The notes under the pieces are model-generated. The model did not search any database. It was given only the letters and a program-made list of their open reading frames with translations, and was not told the DNA's origin. Positions 25,701 to 37,875 of a stretch of 64,000 nt of DNA are shown here, in pieces (within the stretch, counting starts at the first letter, position 1; the number at the start of each line of letters is the position of its first letter). The stretch is from Adineta steineri (taxonomy: Eukaryota; Rotifera; Eurotatoria; Adinetida; Adinetidae). The stretch is from the NCBI GenBank assembly GCA_905250115.1, contig CAJNOI010000023.1, forward strand, positions 626,662 to 690,661, read 5' to 3'. The position numbers and the translations under genes are program-made.

Positions 25701-28700
25701 CAATTAGTTATTTCTGTAAGTCATATGAAGGATCTTTCACGTTAGTTTCTCGTTCTTTAATATGTTATAGGAAGAATACGTAAGATAACAGAACTGATGC
25801 AAAAGAGAACGTGAACTGTTTAAATAATGATTTTTATAGAATGGACTTTGAACCTTCGAGTTCCAACGAATAAGTTACTGATGGTGGAGTAAAATGAAAG
25901 TCTAGTACGATTTTTACTCGTTGATATACTATTTAGGAAGCTGAAAATCTCCTAGTCGCATCGCAAACTCGCTAATCATAAGCTCGGAGAAAAGCAAAGA
26001 TTTGTGTGCAAAGCCTCAATTCGCTATACTCGCTATTTCGAAAAAAACAAGCAGCAGTAATCAAGAGAAGAGAATCATGCAGCAGCAAAGAAAATGAAAA
26101 CTTTCTGTTTTGTCTATTTTAATGAGAAGCATCCTACTATGTAATAAATAATTCGATAGTAGCCCCGGCATAATAGATGACATATTGTGTATGACTTTTG
26201 ACTAAGAAAAACAATGGAAAAAAGTATTTTTCTATTGAATTTCTTGTTAAAATAAAGTGGATTTCATTGTGTTGAATGTGATATACAAACCTTTTGATTG
26301 TTGTTTTTTACATTTACACGAATTTGATGATGTTTCTTGTAGACCAGGATAGAGTTCTTGTCCACATTTTTCACATTGACTTGTTAATCTTTAAATCGAA
26401 AAATAAAAATAAGAAAATCTATATAATAAATAATATTTACCCTTCTTGTCGAGCAATTTCACCAAATTTATCAGTATTTCTTAAACAAGTATTTAATTCT
26501 AAAATATTTTTCCATTGTTCTTCAAGTATTTGTTGTGGTTTATGTAAAATTAATTGAAGTATTTCAAGATAATCATCTCGAGATGGAAAATATTGAAGCA
26601 TATGATTGGCTTTTAAAACAAATTTTAATTTATATTTCAAAAAAAAATAAAAGATAAGAACTTACAATTCGTATCACTTAAATAAAGTTTTGTTAGAAGT
26701 GTTACATTTGAAAGATTAAATTGTGATAATGTTTCATATTGCATATAACATAAACAAGATGCTAACATAGCTGAGCATAAATTTAAAAATGGACAAATCT
26801 TTCTAAAATAAGAAAAAGTTTTCTTTACACTATAAAACAAAATTTTCTTTTACCGAATATCATTTTGCATTTGTTCAAGTTCTTTACGTAAATTTTCTTT
26901 TCTTATTCGTTGTTCATATAATGAAGCAGATGCTGTATTACTAGAATATAATAATATTCTTTTTGTCTTTGTATTTCAAAATAAAACTTACAACATCAGA
27001 GTATCATCATTAAGACATTTTAAAATGGCATGTAATTTTTTTCCAGATGTTTCACGTGTCATATTAAGAATTGTTTTAATATGATTATAAAATTTTTTTG
27101 TATATTCTATTATATCTCTTGTATGTTCATTAACTGTTGTTTCGAGATCATTAAATGATAATGATGCTCCTCTTTAGAAGAAAAAAAGACGAAAATATTT
27201 AAGTTTATTTAAAAAGACAAATTATATTTACGAAAATAATTGTGGGAGTAATGTTAATCGTTGATATTCATGAATAACACGTCGAATTTCAAGTATTGCC
27301 ATTTGGAATATTGGATTATGTATGAATAAAAGATGTTTTTCACTTATTTCAAATCGACGTCGAGCAAATCGAACAAATCGAGCATTAGATAACCATCTAT
27401 TAAAAAAATATATTTGTTTTTCTTCATTCAATTTAAAATAAATTAATTTGATAAAAAGAATTTTATGTGGATCAGTTCTAAATCTCTTTTGATTTACTGA
27501 GTTTCTCATATGATATTCAAAAACGAACAAAAAACATGTACGAGAGCAGAAAATTCAAGTTTGTTTCAGAATGGAAGCCATGAATAGGAAAACTAATTAT
27601 ATAAACAGATGAGGCATGTTACAAGATACAAAAGCATTGCACCTAAATATTGATCCTCTCTCCCTTCGATTGAATATTCTATATGTAAGAAATATATTGC
27701 TTATTTTCAGTAATTTTCTTATGAAGAATAATTTAGTTTATAGATCATAATATATATTTAAAAAAAACTTACAAATTGAATTGTTTTCTCACGAGATAAT
27801 CTCGAAAAAATGGAATTTGTTGACATGCATGCCATAATTTTGCATGTCTATACCATTCAGCTAATTCAAGAAATTCGACATCTTGTCCACTTTGTCGAAC
27901 ATGTAATATTCCAAATACTGAAAAAACATAATGATTTTCTGGATTAACCTTTCAATTAAAAATAAACTATATTTATTATTTGATAATAAATTACTAAAGA
28001 ATTATACTTTATTATCAGGCACTGTAATAAGATCATATGGATTAAAATGACGATTTGTTGAAACTACATTAAGAAAATATCGTTGTAATTTTCCTAAATG
28101 ACGTCGTTGTACAACATCAATAAGTGTTTCAAACCCATTCATTCGATTAGGTGTTATTGATTCAGTGTAATGATCAACATTCTTTAAAATAAATAAAATT
28201 ATTGTATTAGAAATAATTTATCTATTGCAAGAAATATCTCGTTTATTTATAATTCTGAATAAGATTATTTCTAAAAGTGTACTTAGAATGTATCATCTTA
28301 ACAATATTAGATTGATGCTTTATCTCGTAAATAATAGAATATGATATTTTGAGAATTGAACCGGAGCTATCGCTTTTTCATTTTGTTATTCCAAAGCAGA
28401 ATTTGACTTGTACTTCCGATAATGATTTGTAATCGTTTTTGAATTCTATTTTTTCTTGTCAAAGTTTTTTAGAATAATTATTTATGTCAGATAGAAATAT
28501 AAAAATAAATTATCGATAAAATTTAATTTTCAAAATAATCCATCGACGTCGTTTTTTTTCAATGAATTTCTCTGGTAATAATTTTTAATTTAAAAAATAA
28601 ATGATTTATTCTTACGTGTTTTTGTTTCCATTGTTTTAATGCAGAATAATGATCACCTGGATGTCGTTTTTGATATTCAGTAATAATATCTTCAATCATA

Positions 28701-29733
28701 TTTGAAAAGAATTGTTCACTTTCAATATTCGTATTTGCTGCTGCTTCTGTTAATACATTTGGTAATTGAACTCCCGTAGCTAATATCATATTAACTGGAC
28801 GATTAGCATGCCAAACATATTCATCTAAAAACCAAAATAAAATATTTTTCTAAAACTTTCATATAAATTAACCTTCAGCAAACTGAAGTGTTGCTGCTGG
28901 TAATGCTTGATAAATATTTTGTAATGTTACTGGACCATGCATCATTATTTGTTTAGGTTTCGTTTCAGTCTAAATTAAAAAAATAATATAAAGCAAAGAG
29001 AGTAAGCTTAGATAATTTACTTACAGATGTTGGAGATTGTGTAGTTGATATTCGTGATTTTTTCTTAACTGGTAATGATATACGGGCATCATCGAAAGAA
29101 AGCGATGATAAACGAGTTCGATGATTTGTTTTATTAATTGGTGGAAGAATTAATTCGTTTGTTGTGTCCTATATTGAAATATTTATGAGTTTTCTTTTAT
29201 ATAAAACAATATAGTAGGTGTTAACATACTGGAATGAACATAGTTGAGAGTAGTTTTTCAATAGAATTATAATGTTTTAAACGTTTGCAAAGTGTACGAA
29301 GTTTTATTAATCGTTCTTGATCAAATATTGTTAAGATGAATGGTTCCTCATTTTCTTCTCTATCATTATCAGTAGATAATACTCGTTTAGCAAGTGCCTC
29401 AAGTAATTGAAAATCTTGTTCTCTAGATTATTAAAATATATTATTCATAAAAACAAAAATAAATCAATAAGAAATTTACCGTTCATATTTAACGATACTT
29501 GTTACAAGTTTATTAAATATATGATTTATTCGATGACGATCGTTTTCATCAAGTATTTGTGATCGATCAAAAAATCTAAATAGAAAATAAATTTTATATA
29601 AAAAAAAACGAAAAAAAAACTTATTTTACTTCGTCCAAACATGAACATCTTCAGATTCAAATTCGGATGTATATTTATTATTAAGAGAAGTTTGATTAAT
29701 ATTCGATTGAGTATGATCAGGTAATTTGAACAT
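10783..29733 (-). CDS. Divergent dynein heavy chain with degenerate ATPase sites (DNHD1-like)
   Basis: Transcript order runs from the ATG at 29733 (in-frame TAA four codons before) to TAA at 10785-10783, through several tens of exons with mostly 45-70 bp introns. Tail: about 29.7-24.5 kb. Linker: about 24-21.6 kb. AAA1: near 21.2-20.4 kb, where the Walker A site, normally GPAGTGKTET, reads APPQYGRSSSIH and the Walker B site reads CLFKDIHRLS. AAA2: 19.6 kb, GQCGSAKSSL. AAA3: 18.3 kb, YEQGLGKTTL. AAA4: 17 kb, NGHALLRTNHIGLGRQ. Stalk coiled coils flank a microtubule-binding segment at 15.65-15.42 kb (FRQPPQPVLAVMNTICIMF, then IFYDKDNVSDEV). AAA5, AAA6 and a C-terminal domain follow to 10.8 kb. 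With no Lys in AAA1 and no acidic Walker B pair, ATP-driven stepping is unlikely. DNHD1 is the best family guess from these losses. Introns of about 230-675 bp stand at 20.7, 25.3, 25.6-26.3, 27.5 and 28.2-28.6 kb. Confidence 0.88.
13824..13895. repeat. Telomere-like hairpin in a dynein intron
   Basis: GTTTTATC at 13824 and GATAAAAC ending at 13895 form outer inverted repeats. Inside, GCGGGTGT pairs with ACACCCG. It lies in the intron between the exons ending near 13970 and starting near 13806. The element is GC-rich in an AT-rich setting. Confidence 0.6.
15158..15198. repeat. Telomere-like hairpin in a dynein intron
   Basis: GGGTACGGGTG (15158-15168) faces CACCCACACTCTC (15183-15195) across a short loop. 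It belongs to the same family as the copies at 22.1, 23.8, 30.2, 32.9 and 35.5 kb. Confidence 0.55.
22062..22130. repeat. Telomere-like hairpin in a dynein intron
   Basis: AGGGTGGGCGG starts at 22062 and GATGGTGAGGGTGGATG follows. CACCCACACCCTC closes the unit at 22118-22130. The right arm is the reverse complement of the family's left-arm consensus. Confidence 0.6.
23743..23830. repeat. Longest telomere-like hairpin, in a dynein intron
   Basis: The left arm GGATGTGTGGGTGTGGGT holds consecutive TGTGGG units. The right arm carries CGCCCGCTCACCCACGC and ends ATCCACACCC. It is about 88 bp with a central AT-rich loop. Confidence 0.62.
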
Positions 29734-31148
29734 GATTTATATGAATTTCTAAAATTAAATTAAATTTTAAATTACATCAAAGAGAATCAATCAATATAAC
29801 ATCTACCATTTTTATAACGGTTACTAATAGTAATATTGTCGTTCGAATGTAACAATCGATTAATTTGTTAACCTTTCAAATTTTTTTCTAAATCTTATTA
29901 GGAAAATATTTTCGCTATTTAAGATATTCGTATTGTTTCATTGAGAACTATATAGATGTCGTTGATTAACATACATATACCATTTCTCAATGTATATACC
30001 TTTGCATATAACATTGTATATTAATGATATTTATATTCCGATTGTCGTATGAGATGTATTCAAAAACATGATCTTTATATAACGCAATTTAATATAGTTC
30101 ATCAAAGGTAAATAAAGTTGATCTATCGATTTGCTGATAGAAAGCATTGATCATGTAGGGTGCGGGTGACCAGTTCATTATTTACCGACACCTGCCCTCC
30201 GCATTAATTAGGAAAATCATTCTAAGTCTTTCGTTCTGGTATATGTACACAAACATTTCTATTTGATTTATTTATTTATCTACTATTCATCCTTTTCTTA
30301 TTTCTGTTTTAATACAACTAAGATGACAACAATATAATAATAAAATATACATCTGTATCCTTATCATTCCACCACAAAACTTCAACATCACTTGACATTG
30401 ACATCTTCCATCCTGTTTCACGGCTCTTCTCTCAATATCATTCCTGTGACGATGAGTTTCAGATAACGACACGAAAGCTTGAATCTCCTTTTTTAATTTC
30501 TATTCGAAAAAATAAAATCTTAAATATACTATTTACAGCAGTTATCTCTTTATTTTCCTATTTATTTTCTACTACTTTATCTGTTCGACATATTCTTATG
30601 TTATATATGGCACACTTTTGTATTTCTATTTTCTAAATACACTTAAATTTATTGCTTTTTTTGAAATATTTAGATATAATATTTAATCTTTCATTCGTAT
30701 GTCGAAGATAGAATCTTAATATTCTCTACATATTTTAGTCCAGATACATTTGAGTACTCTCTTGAGAAGTACTTTCAGAGTGATGTGTCTGAAATGCTCA
30801 TTCTATTTTTATCTGTGTCAAGCAACTTTCATTGTTGAGAGTTAATCAATTCTGTAGAGTTTTTAATCAAAGAAAAACATTAATGATGTTGACATCTGTT
30901 TACGTATTTTCTTCTAGTAAATTAAAAAGAGATTAACGGAAATCTTTTTTGAAGAAAAAGTAATTGTTTCATTTCAGCAGAATCTGTCATAGTCACTCTT
31001 TGATATCAAAGATTACCATCAGTAAACAACTAATATATTTACTATTTATTCATCTTTGACATTTGTTAAAAGGAGATTGTTTTTTCATTTTGATAAAGCT
31101 AATAAAGAATTATCTATAACATACAGACATATTTCACTTGCTTCAACA
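29734..31148. other. Divergent intergenic region, dynein / GPCR
   Basis: The minus-strand dynein gene starts at 29733 and the plus-strand GPCR at 31149, so this stretch holds both promoters. It contains one telomere-like hairpin (30158-30200). The open frame at 30287-30472 (-) has no support. Confidence 0.5.
30158..30200. repeat. Telomere-like hairpin, intergenic
   Basis: AGGGTGCGGGTG (30158-30169) and CACCTGCCCTC (30190-30200) are imperfect inverted copies around an AT-rich loop. Confidence 0.55.
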
Positions 31149-32361
31149 ATGAATAACAACACGACTCGCACAGCAGATTTTGTATTACCTTTATTCACAG
31201 TCATCTTTGGTTCAATAGCTAGTATAATGTCAGCTATGATCTTATTTATTGTTATTTATCATCAACACAAGAATCGAGTAACAAAAGAAAAAAGAATTAC
31301 TCTTATTTTATGTGTTAATATTTATCTTTGTATTTTTCTTTGGTCAACAATATTAATGCTGCTAAATATTCGTACCGTGTTAGGTGATCTTTATGGTCTA
31401 AGTTTTGATTCAATACAATGTATATTTTATGGATATATTGATCTTAATATTTCCGGTACTTTTTATTATGGATTCGTTACTCAAGTATGTATAAATAATA
31501 TATATAGTTATTCTATGAGTCCTAAAAGAATATTAATTCTAAAGAATAATTTAAATAATATTAATAAGTATCATTGAAAGGCAGTTAATTTTCAATATTG
31601 ATTTGTAAACTTGACTGACGTATAGTATCAATTTGAGATAGTTTATGAGGACTTTGTATGAAATAGTTGTATGTAAAAAAGTTAAAACTACCTTTAATCA
31701 TATACTAACTTTAAGAGATAATATATTTTCACTAATTTAGGCTTTCTATCGTTTTTGTCGTATTATATATCCAGCATACAGATGGTATCAAGTATATTGG
31801 CTTTATATTATTGCAGTACCACTTCAATTTATCATGGCTTGTTTAGTTATGTGTCCACTTTATTTTTGGCATGCAGTCGTATATATGCCTGGGTTATACC
31901 ATTGTTTTATACCAATTCAGAATATTCTTGGTATTGTTTGGATGTTTTTTTTCTTCTATGGACTGCCTGTCTTCTTTTTATCAGTTACCTACATTCGTAT
32001 CACAAGATATATTCATCAACAGTCAACTAATCAGACAATAGCTGTCAAACGTCGACAAGCACGAGATTTTGTTGTTATTAAACGTATTATGGCTCAAATT
32101 AATATGTTGTTCACCTTGGCATTACCGGGCACGATTCTGATGATCATCAGTTATGTCACAGGAAATACATATCCTGTACATTATCGTGTTGCATGGCTTT
32201 CGATTGAATTATCTCTAATAATACTAAGTATATTAATGATTGTTATGACACCTCAGTTGAAAACTATTGTTATATCAAAATGGAAACGAGATAGAGTGAT
32301 ACCTGTGGCTGCTACTGTAGGAAATTCAGTTGCAACAAGAACAGTTGGTACTCTTCAATAA
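31149..32361 (+). CDS. Class A (rhodopsin-type) G-protein-coupled receptor
   Basis: Two exons, 31149-31484 and 31741-32361, joined in phase 0 across a 256-bp GT-AG intron, give about 318 residues. The start MNNNTTRTADF carries N-glycosylation sites (NNT) just before TM1. Seven membrane segments are visible: TM1 LPLFTVIFGSIASIMSAMIL, TM2 ITLILCVNIYLCIFLW, TM3 after the IQC cysteine, TM4 YWLYIIAVPLQFIMACLV, TM5 ILGIVWMFFFFYGLPVFFLS, TM6 INMLFTLALPGTILMIISY and TM7 VAWLSIELSLIILSILMIV. The TM3 Cys and the LYHCFIPI Cys can form the usual disulphide. The E/DRY box is YRFCR, right after the splice junction. TM7 lacks NPxxY and ends MTPQLK. This fits the expanded bdelloid peptide-receptor-like GPCRs; the ligand is unknown. 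An in-frame ATG-less extension upstream (from 31056) is not needed. Confidence 0.8.
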
Positions 32362-34063
32362 CTTCATGTACTTTATAAAGATCACATTCCAGTATTTTTG
32401 ACTATTTTTTTCTTAGAAAAATGCTGATTGTATAGAATACGTCGTTTTTTATCTGCTTTATGTCAGCTTTTCAATTGATTTAATCCAAAATAAAATAAGA
32501 ATACTCACTATAATTCATCTCTACTAATAAATTGTAAGATAATTCATACGAGACATTCGCTAAATAGCATTTATTAATAATTTTGAGTGATGAAAAAAGT
32601 TTCTAACTTGATTAATTAAATTGTCATGTTATTGAATGTATATTGATAATATCGTTGAATCTTCACTATATGTCAATGTAATATTAAAATATCTTTGTTC
32701 CTGATTTCTGATTTTTATAATTATTTGAAATAATCCTCATTTTTGTTATTCTACTTAGGATTAACCTGACACAGAATCAATAGGAACACATAATAAAATA
32801 TGCAGAAAATAAGAACTAATGAACAAGAGATGATCAACATGATCGAGAGCTTGAACATTAAAGGGTGTGGATAAATATAAGATGGGATCACACTCACACC
32901 GACACCCTCGTGATCGTATCGAAGTATAAAAATTTGAATTAAAAAGTTTTTCAAAGAACAACGACAGAAAAATTGCTGTACACTACATATGAATAATATG
33001 ATCGTTTGAATCATTATAATGTTATAAATTTACAAAAACTGAAGAACACAATATATACAATAAGAAATCGTTTTTTAGATAAAGAATCCGGCTGCTCTCT
33101 GTTCCCTGACTTAAACTTGATAAAGCGTGTTGTTTTTCGGTGGGATATTTATCATTCTCATCAAGAATATCTTTCTGTTATTTAGTATGTAAGTAGGACA
33201 AGCTTTTTTGCTATTCAAATTAAAATGCGTAGAATATATTTATCTATTTATAGATATTTAATTTACAGTCTGTTAAATCTATCCCATAGAATATACAGAA
33301 TGATTTTCATATTTTATGATCTAATGTTATTCGCTCATCTGTAATTAGCACATAAGTATGATATATGGATGTTATTGGCGTAAAATTGGCAAGACATAAA
33401 CATTACTCTCTATTTTTCAAATTTTTCTGCTATAGTATATAGTTGTAGAAGCGACGTAGGCTGTCTTTTGAGTAGAATCTATTCGCTATTATTTTTGATA
33501 GGTTTAAAGAACAGATGCATTATAGCGATGATAATTTTGAATTTATAATCGAATATATAGTATAAAAAAGAAAATGATTATTATAATTTTTTAAACGTTT
33601 ATAGTAGATGAAATACGGAAAGATCATGTTATATTTGTTGTAAGATAAATAATTATATTTTCTCTGTTACAAAGGTAGGTTTGTGTAATCAAATTTTTAA
33701 CTAATTTTATTTCACATGAAAAGTTAAGTTTTCATTGAAAATAATTCATAAAAGTTTTTTTTGATCACATTTTTATAATTACATCCGAACAGTTTTCGAA
33801 GGATATTTTACTAATTATAGAAATAGCTATACGGTGATACTCGAAATTTAATCGTTTATATGCCTTTGACGAGAACCTAATATAATAGCAAAAATGTGTG
33901 ATTACTATCTACGATTTTATATCATTGTTAACAAAGGATAGACATAATTCTATTATGTCAAAAACTCTTTCAATATCACCATTTTTAACAAATGAATATA
34001 TAATTTTATTCTAGATACAAAGTTTCTTAGTGAAATAAACTTTGATTTAATTACACTTCTATC
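32362..34063. other. Intergenic stretch between two GPCR genes
   Basis: This is AT-rich non-coding sequence. It contains one telomere-like hairpin (32862-32910). The small minus-strand frames at 32751-33014 cross that hairpin and are not genes. Confidence 0.5.
32862..32910. repeat. Telomere-like hairpin, intergenic
   Basis: AGGGTGTGG (32862-32870) and CACACCGACACCCTCG (near 32895-32910) form an imperfect inverted pair. Confidence 0.55.
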
Positions 34064-35176
34064 ATGAACACTACAAATTCAAGAAATATTGTTTATGTCA
34101 ATCCGACACTAATAGAAGTGCCTTTTCTATTAAATATTTATCTTGGCATATTTATTTTTATTACGGGTAATATTAGTAGTATTGGAAATTTTCTGGTATT
34201 TAGTTCACGAACATTTCGTGCTCGAGCTTGTTCTAATTATTTAATAGTGGAATCTATGTTTACATTTATCTATTTTGATTTTGTATTACTTACACGTGTA
34301 ATTCAAAAAGGTTTTCAACTTCCTATAATAAATAAGTATTCTGTTATTTGTAAAGTACGAGAATGGCTTTCAGAATATACACATCAAGTTGCATTTAGTT
34401 TATTTGCATTGGCTACAATTGATCGATTTCTATCTACTCATCGTTCTGCTGGTAAGTATAAGAATATCATATACTAATATAATCGAATATTTTATAGAAA
34501 TACGTCCTAACCCATTATATTAAGAACATCATAAATAATGTTTTTTTCTATTATAGCTTATCGTGCATGGAGCAATCGTATTTCTCTTACTTACAAGCTG
34601 ATTCCAACAGTCATCATTTTCTGGTTTTTATGGACGGGTCATCGCTTGATATTTTACACTACAAGTACTGGAGTTTGCATACCAATGGCAGGTAATTATG
34701 AAATATTCGATGCCTACTTTGAGGCATGCATGTCTGGAGTTGTACCGCCTATACTTTTTATAACACTTGGCAGTTTACTTTTGAGAAATGTTCGAAGTGT
34801 TTCTCGCAGACGCGTAATGCCTAGTGTTGGTAATGGACTGCATGTAGCCACTGTAAACCTTTCACTTATTCAGCAAATTGATGCCCAACTCTCAAATATG
34901 ATATTGTTGCAGTCATTTGTTGCTGTACCTTCATTTTTACCTTTTGGAGCTCAAAATCTTTACTCAAGTATTACTCTATACTGGAACAAAGCACCTTTAT
35001 ATGTAGCTTATGAGAATATTTTTGTTGAACTTATACGGCTTTTCTCCTATCTATTCTATAGTACAAGTTTTTATATATCTTGTATATCAAGTTCTGGTTT
35101 TCGCAAACAAGTTTTATATATATTGAAAATACGACGACAAGTAGATCCTTCTACTCATACAACGACGACTCATTAA
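34064..35176 (+). CDS. Class A (rhodopsin-type) G-protein-coupled receptor
   Basis: Two exons, 34064-34451 and 34557-35176, joined in phase 1 (G|CT) over a 105-bp intron, give 335 residues. It begins MNTTNSRNIVYVNP with an N-glycosylation site. TM1 is IYLGIFIFITGNISSIGNFL with the conserved GN. TM3 follows the Cys of SVICKVREW and ends ALATIDRFLSTHRS, so the DRY box is DRF. TM4 is LIPTVIIFWFLWTGH. The second loop has the partner Cys (GVCIPM). TM5 to TM7 follow, with a basic loop (RNVRSVSRRR) before TM6. The tail after TM7 is CISSSGFRKQVL. It lies 1.7 kb from another GPCR on the same strand but is not close to it in sequence, so this is not a recent tandem copy. The class A assignment is firm; the ligand is unknown. 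Confidence 0.82.
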
Positions 35177-35452
35177 ATTATATTACGAAGTATTGGCAAT
35201 AAATATAAATATACATAATCTCAAAGCTTATCGATTTCTGAAAATTAAAACATGTAACAAAAATTAAAAGAATCAGACTTGACAATTATAAATATTCCGC
35301 TTTCATAATTATAGTAGATGTTGTCGCCTTTTAGTTAGACATTTTTATAACCCTATCGTCTGTTCTATTGTAAATATACACTGAGTATTGTCTCTCATTT
35401 TAATAAACGTATACTATTTAATCCCAAAACCTCTTATTGTTGTTGGTTCTTC

Positions 35453-35506
35453 AGGGTGCGTGTGAACGTAACAATTTATTTACTCGCTATCTTCACCCAC
35501 ACCCTC
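35453..35506. repeat. Telomere-like hairpin, intergenic
   Basis: AGGGTGCGTGTG (35453-35464) and CACCCACACCCTC (35494-35506) are near-perfect inverted arms about 30 bases apart. Confidence 0.6.
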
Positions 35507-36500
35507 AAGGCGGTGTCTGTCGAATGTTGTTTCGATTCACATTATTTGGTCCCATAAATTGTCTTAGATTATACTTCAGTATTTTTGAGTAGAAAGAATA
35601 AACGAATAAGAATATAACTGAATATTTAATATGCATTACAATCGATATTATTAGAAAAAATTATTCATTTGATAAGTAAAGATGACAGATTGTATCTGTC
35701 GTGAACAACAACACCTTCGGACGTCATCCATGATAGTATTCAATTCAAAAAAAATCGAAGAAATCATGTGTTAATGATACTTGTTGTCGTCAGTAATCAA
35801 ATAGATTCTTCAAGATGAATTTATCTTGGTGGAAATATAATGAAAAACGAGCATATTTGATGTTACTACTATGTTTGATATTTATTTTTTGAGAAAGTTA
35901 CTCTTGAGTGAGTTTATTGATAATATTGTGAAACTTATCAAAGCTCCACTAAATATCATCCTCAGATCAATCATTCCCGATCGTAAACGACAATCTTGAG
36001 GCGGTGAATTAGTAATCTCTTCATCCATACTCGTATCCATGCACAAAATTGGAAGTACGAGAGGATAATTTTTTCTTTCGTACTTTAGTGTAAAAGATAA
36101 TGCAGTGTAAAAACTATTCATAGTATTTCTTGAGAAAGGACAAAACCAGTCATAGTTTACTTCTTCGGTACAATATGTACCCATACCTACATTCTTATAG
36201 ATCTTTTATTTTGTAAGGCAAATACTATACTCAAACGATTGATTAACAAATGGTTAGTAGAAGCAATCGACACATTACAATTTCATTAAATTATTTTGAA
36301 AAAAAAAGCTTTCGGTTTATTATAAAGCACATATTGAGTCATGTATTTTCAATATCATTGTACGATTTTAAATATATTCTCGACACATCCTATCATTTAC
36401 TGGTTGTCTTCAAAAGACGTTCAAAATTCTGACGAATCACTTGAAGATTCTCTTTTCCGGAAAAGATGAGTATATTCGGTTATTATCGGAACGTATTGTC

Positions 36501-36602
36501 TCAAGGGGAAAAAAGCTGATTTAAATAAGATAAAAATCAGAGTTAAATCATAACTAAATTATTCTTAAATCACTAAATCGCAAATCACTTTTTCCCTCTT
36601 GA
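36501..36602. repeat. Short inverted-repeat (MITE-like) element, with a diverged half copy downstream
   Basis: The left end TCAAGGGGAAAAAAGCTGAT is matched by the inverse of the right end (AATCACTTTTTCCCTCTTGA). A diverged copy of the right half lies at about 36690-36768, with TTTTAAATCCCTAAATCATA followed by GCTTTCCCCCCTTG. The element does not code. Confidence 0.55.
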
Positions 36603-37775
36603 TATGACTAATACATATTGCTTGGGAAATAATAATCTTATACCACTGTGAAGTCATGTTGTGGAACTTAATTTACGCGATTTTCCAATCACCAAAGCTC
36701 AGTTTAAGTTATAAAAACCAGCTTAATTCATTTTAAATCCCTAAATCATAAATTGCTTTCCCCCCTTGTATTGTCTACTATTACAATGCTCGTCGAATAT
36801 GAAATACTATTCTATTGAATACTGAAATTTATAGTACGTCACTTCTCTCTGAATAGGATTGACAGATATAATGAATGTAGAAAACATTTCACATTAATCT
36901 GACGGATTATACGAATATTTTAGACTAGAAATATCGACTATATTCATTTATATTCTGGCTTATTTGAGTTTATATGTAGTTTTCTTCATACATTGTCAAT
37001 AGATCATATATTTTCTACTTCTGTTCTTGGTTCCTCTCATATAGAGTATCGTCTTGTAGTACATTACACACTCGTGAGTGAGGAGAATGAAAATAGAATT
37101 GTTACCGAATGAGATGTTTCTGGCCTCAATCTTCTTCATGGATTTGATAATCTTGATTCTCATTTTAATTTGCTTCTTTACAAATATTTTCGATCACATC
37201 GATTTCACTTTTCGTATATCTTAAAATGTTAGTTCGATATGATATGTCAACACTATTCGGCGTGGGTATTCTTTTCATTCCACATCGATACCCACAAAAA
37301 ATAATGCTCATATTCATGTTCACCTAATATTAAATCTATTCGTGAAATATTTTCCAATAGTTGTACATCTAAATGTGTTAATTATGATTAAAGCATCATA
37401 TTTAATATAAAATACTAGACAGATGACATTAATGATGTTTAATTAACTATATTCTCAATATCGGTCTAAATACGCCTGCGTATAGTTATTAAACAAAAAC
37501 GCTTCCAAGATATTTTTTAATTATTAGAAAATCTTTTCTCTGCATTAAACCTTATAAGAAGCTTTTCTTTCATTTTTTGATAATACAAGTTCATAATTCA
37601 CTGTTAATTTACAAAATGTAGAATAATATTTTGATCCATCCAACTCACTTTCATCTTAAAAATATCAGAATCGTTTTGGCAAACATATGATATGTGTTAC
37701 GACTGCAATGTATCTTTATGTACTACTGAGTATTTTAAACATTATTATATGAAGATAAAGTACTAATATTTTTTT

Positions 37776-37875
37776 NNNNNNNNNNNNNNNNNNNNNNNNN
37801 NNNNNNNNNNNNNNNNNNNNNNNNNNNNNNNNNNNNNNNNNNNNNNNNNNNNNNNNNNNNNNNNNNNNNNNNNNN
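37776..37875. other. Assembly gap (100 N)
   Basis: Exactly 100 N, the usual placeholder for a gap of unknown size. It lies in non-coding sequence, so no gene in the window is cut by it. Confidence 0.95.

Noticed and set aside
30287..30472. 61-codon minus-strand frame upstream of the GPCR
   Set aside because: No motif and no splice context; opposite strand to the neighbouring GPCR gene.
32751..33014. Overlapping minus-strand frames of 66 and 87 codons
   Set aside because: They run through a telomere-like hairpin and have no protein-like pattern.
35882..36184. 100-codon minus-strand frame with balanced composition
   Set aside because: Could be an exon, but no motif, no partner exon and no splice sites were found, so it is not listed as a gene.
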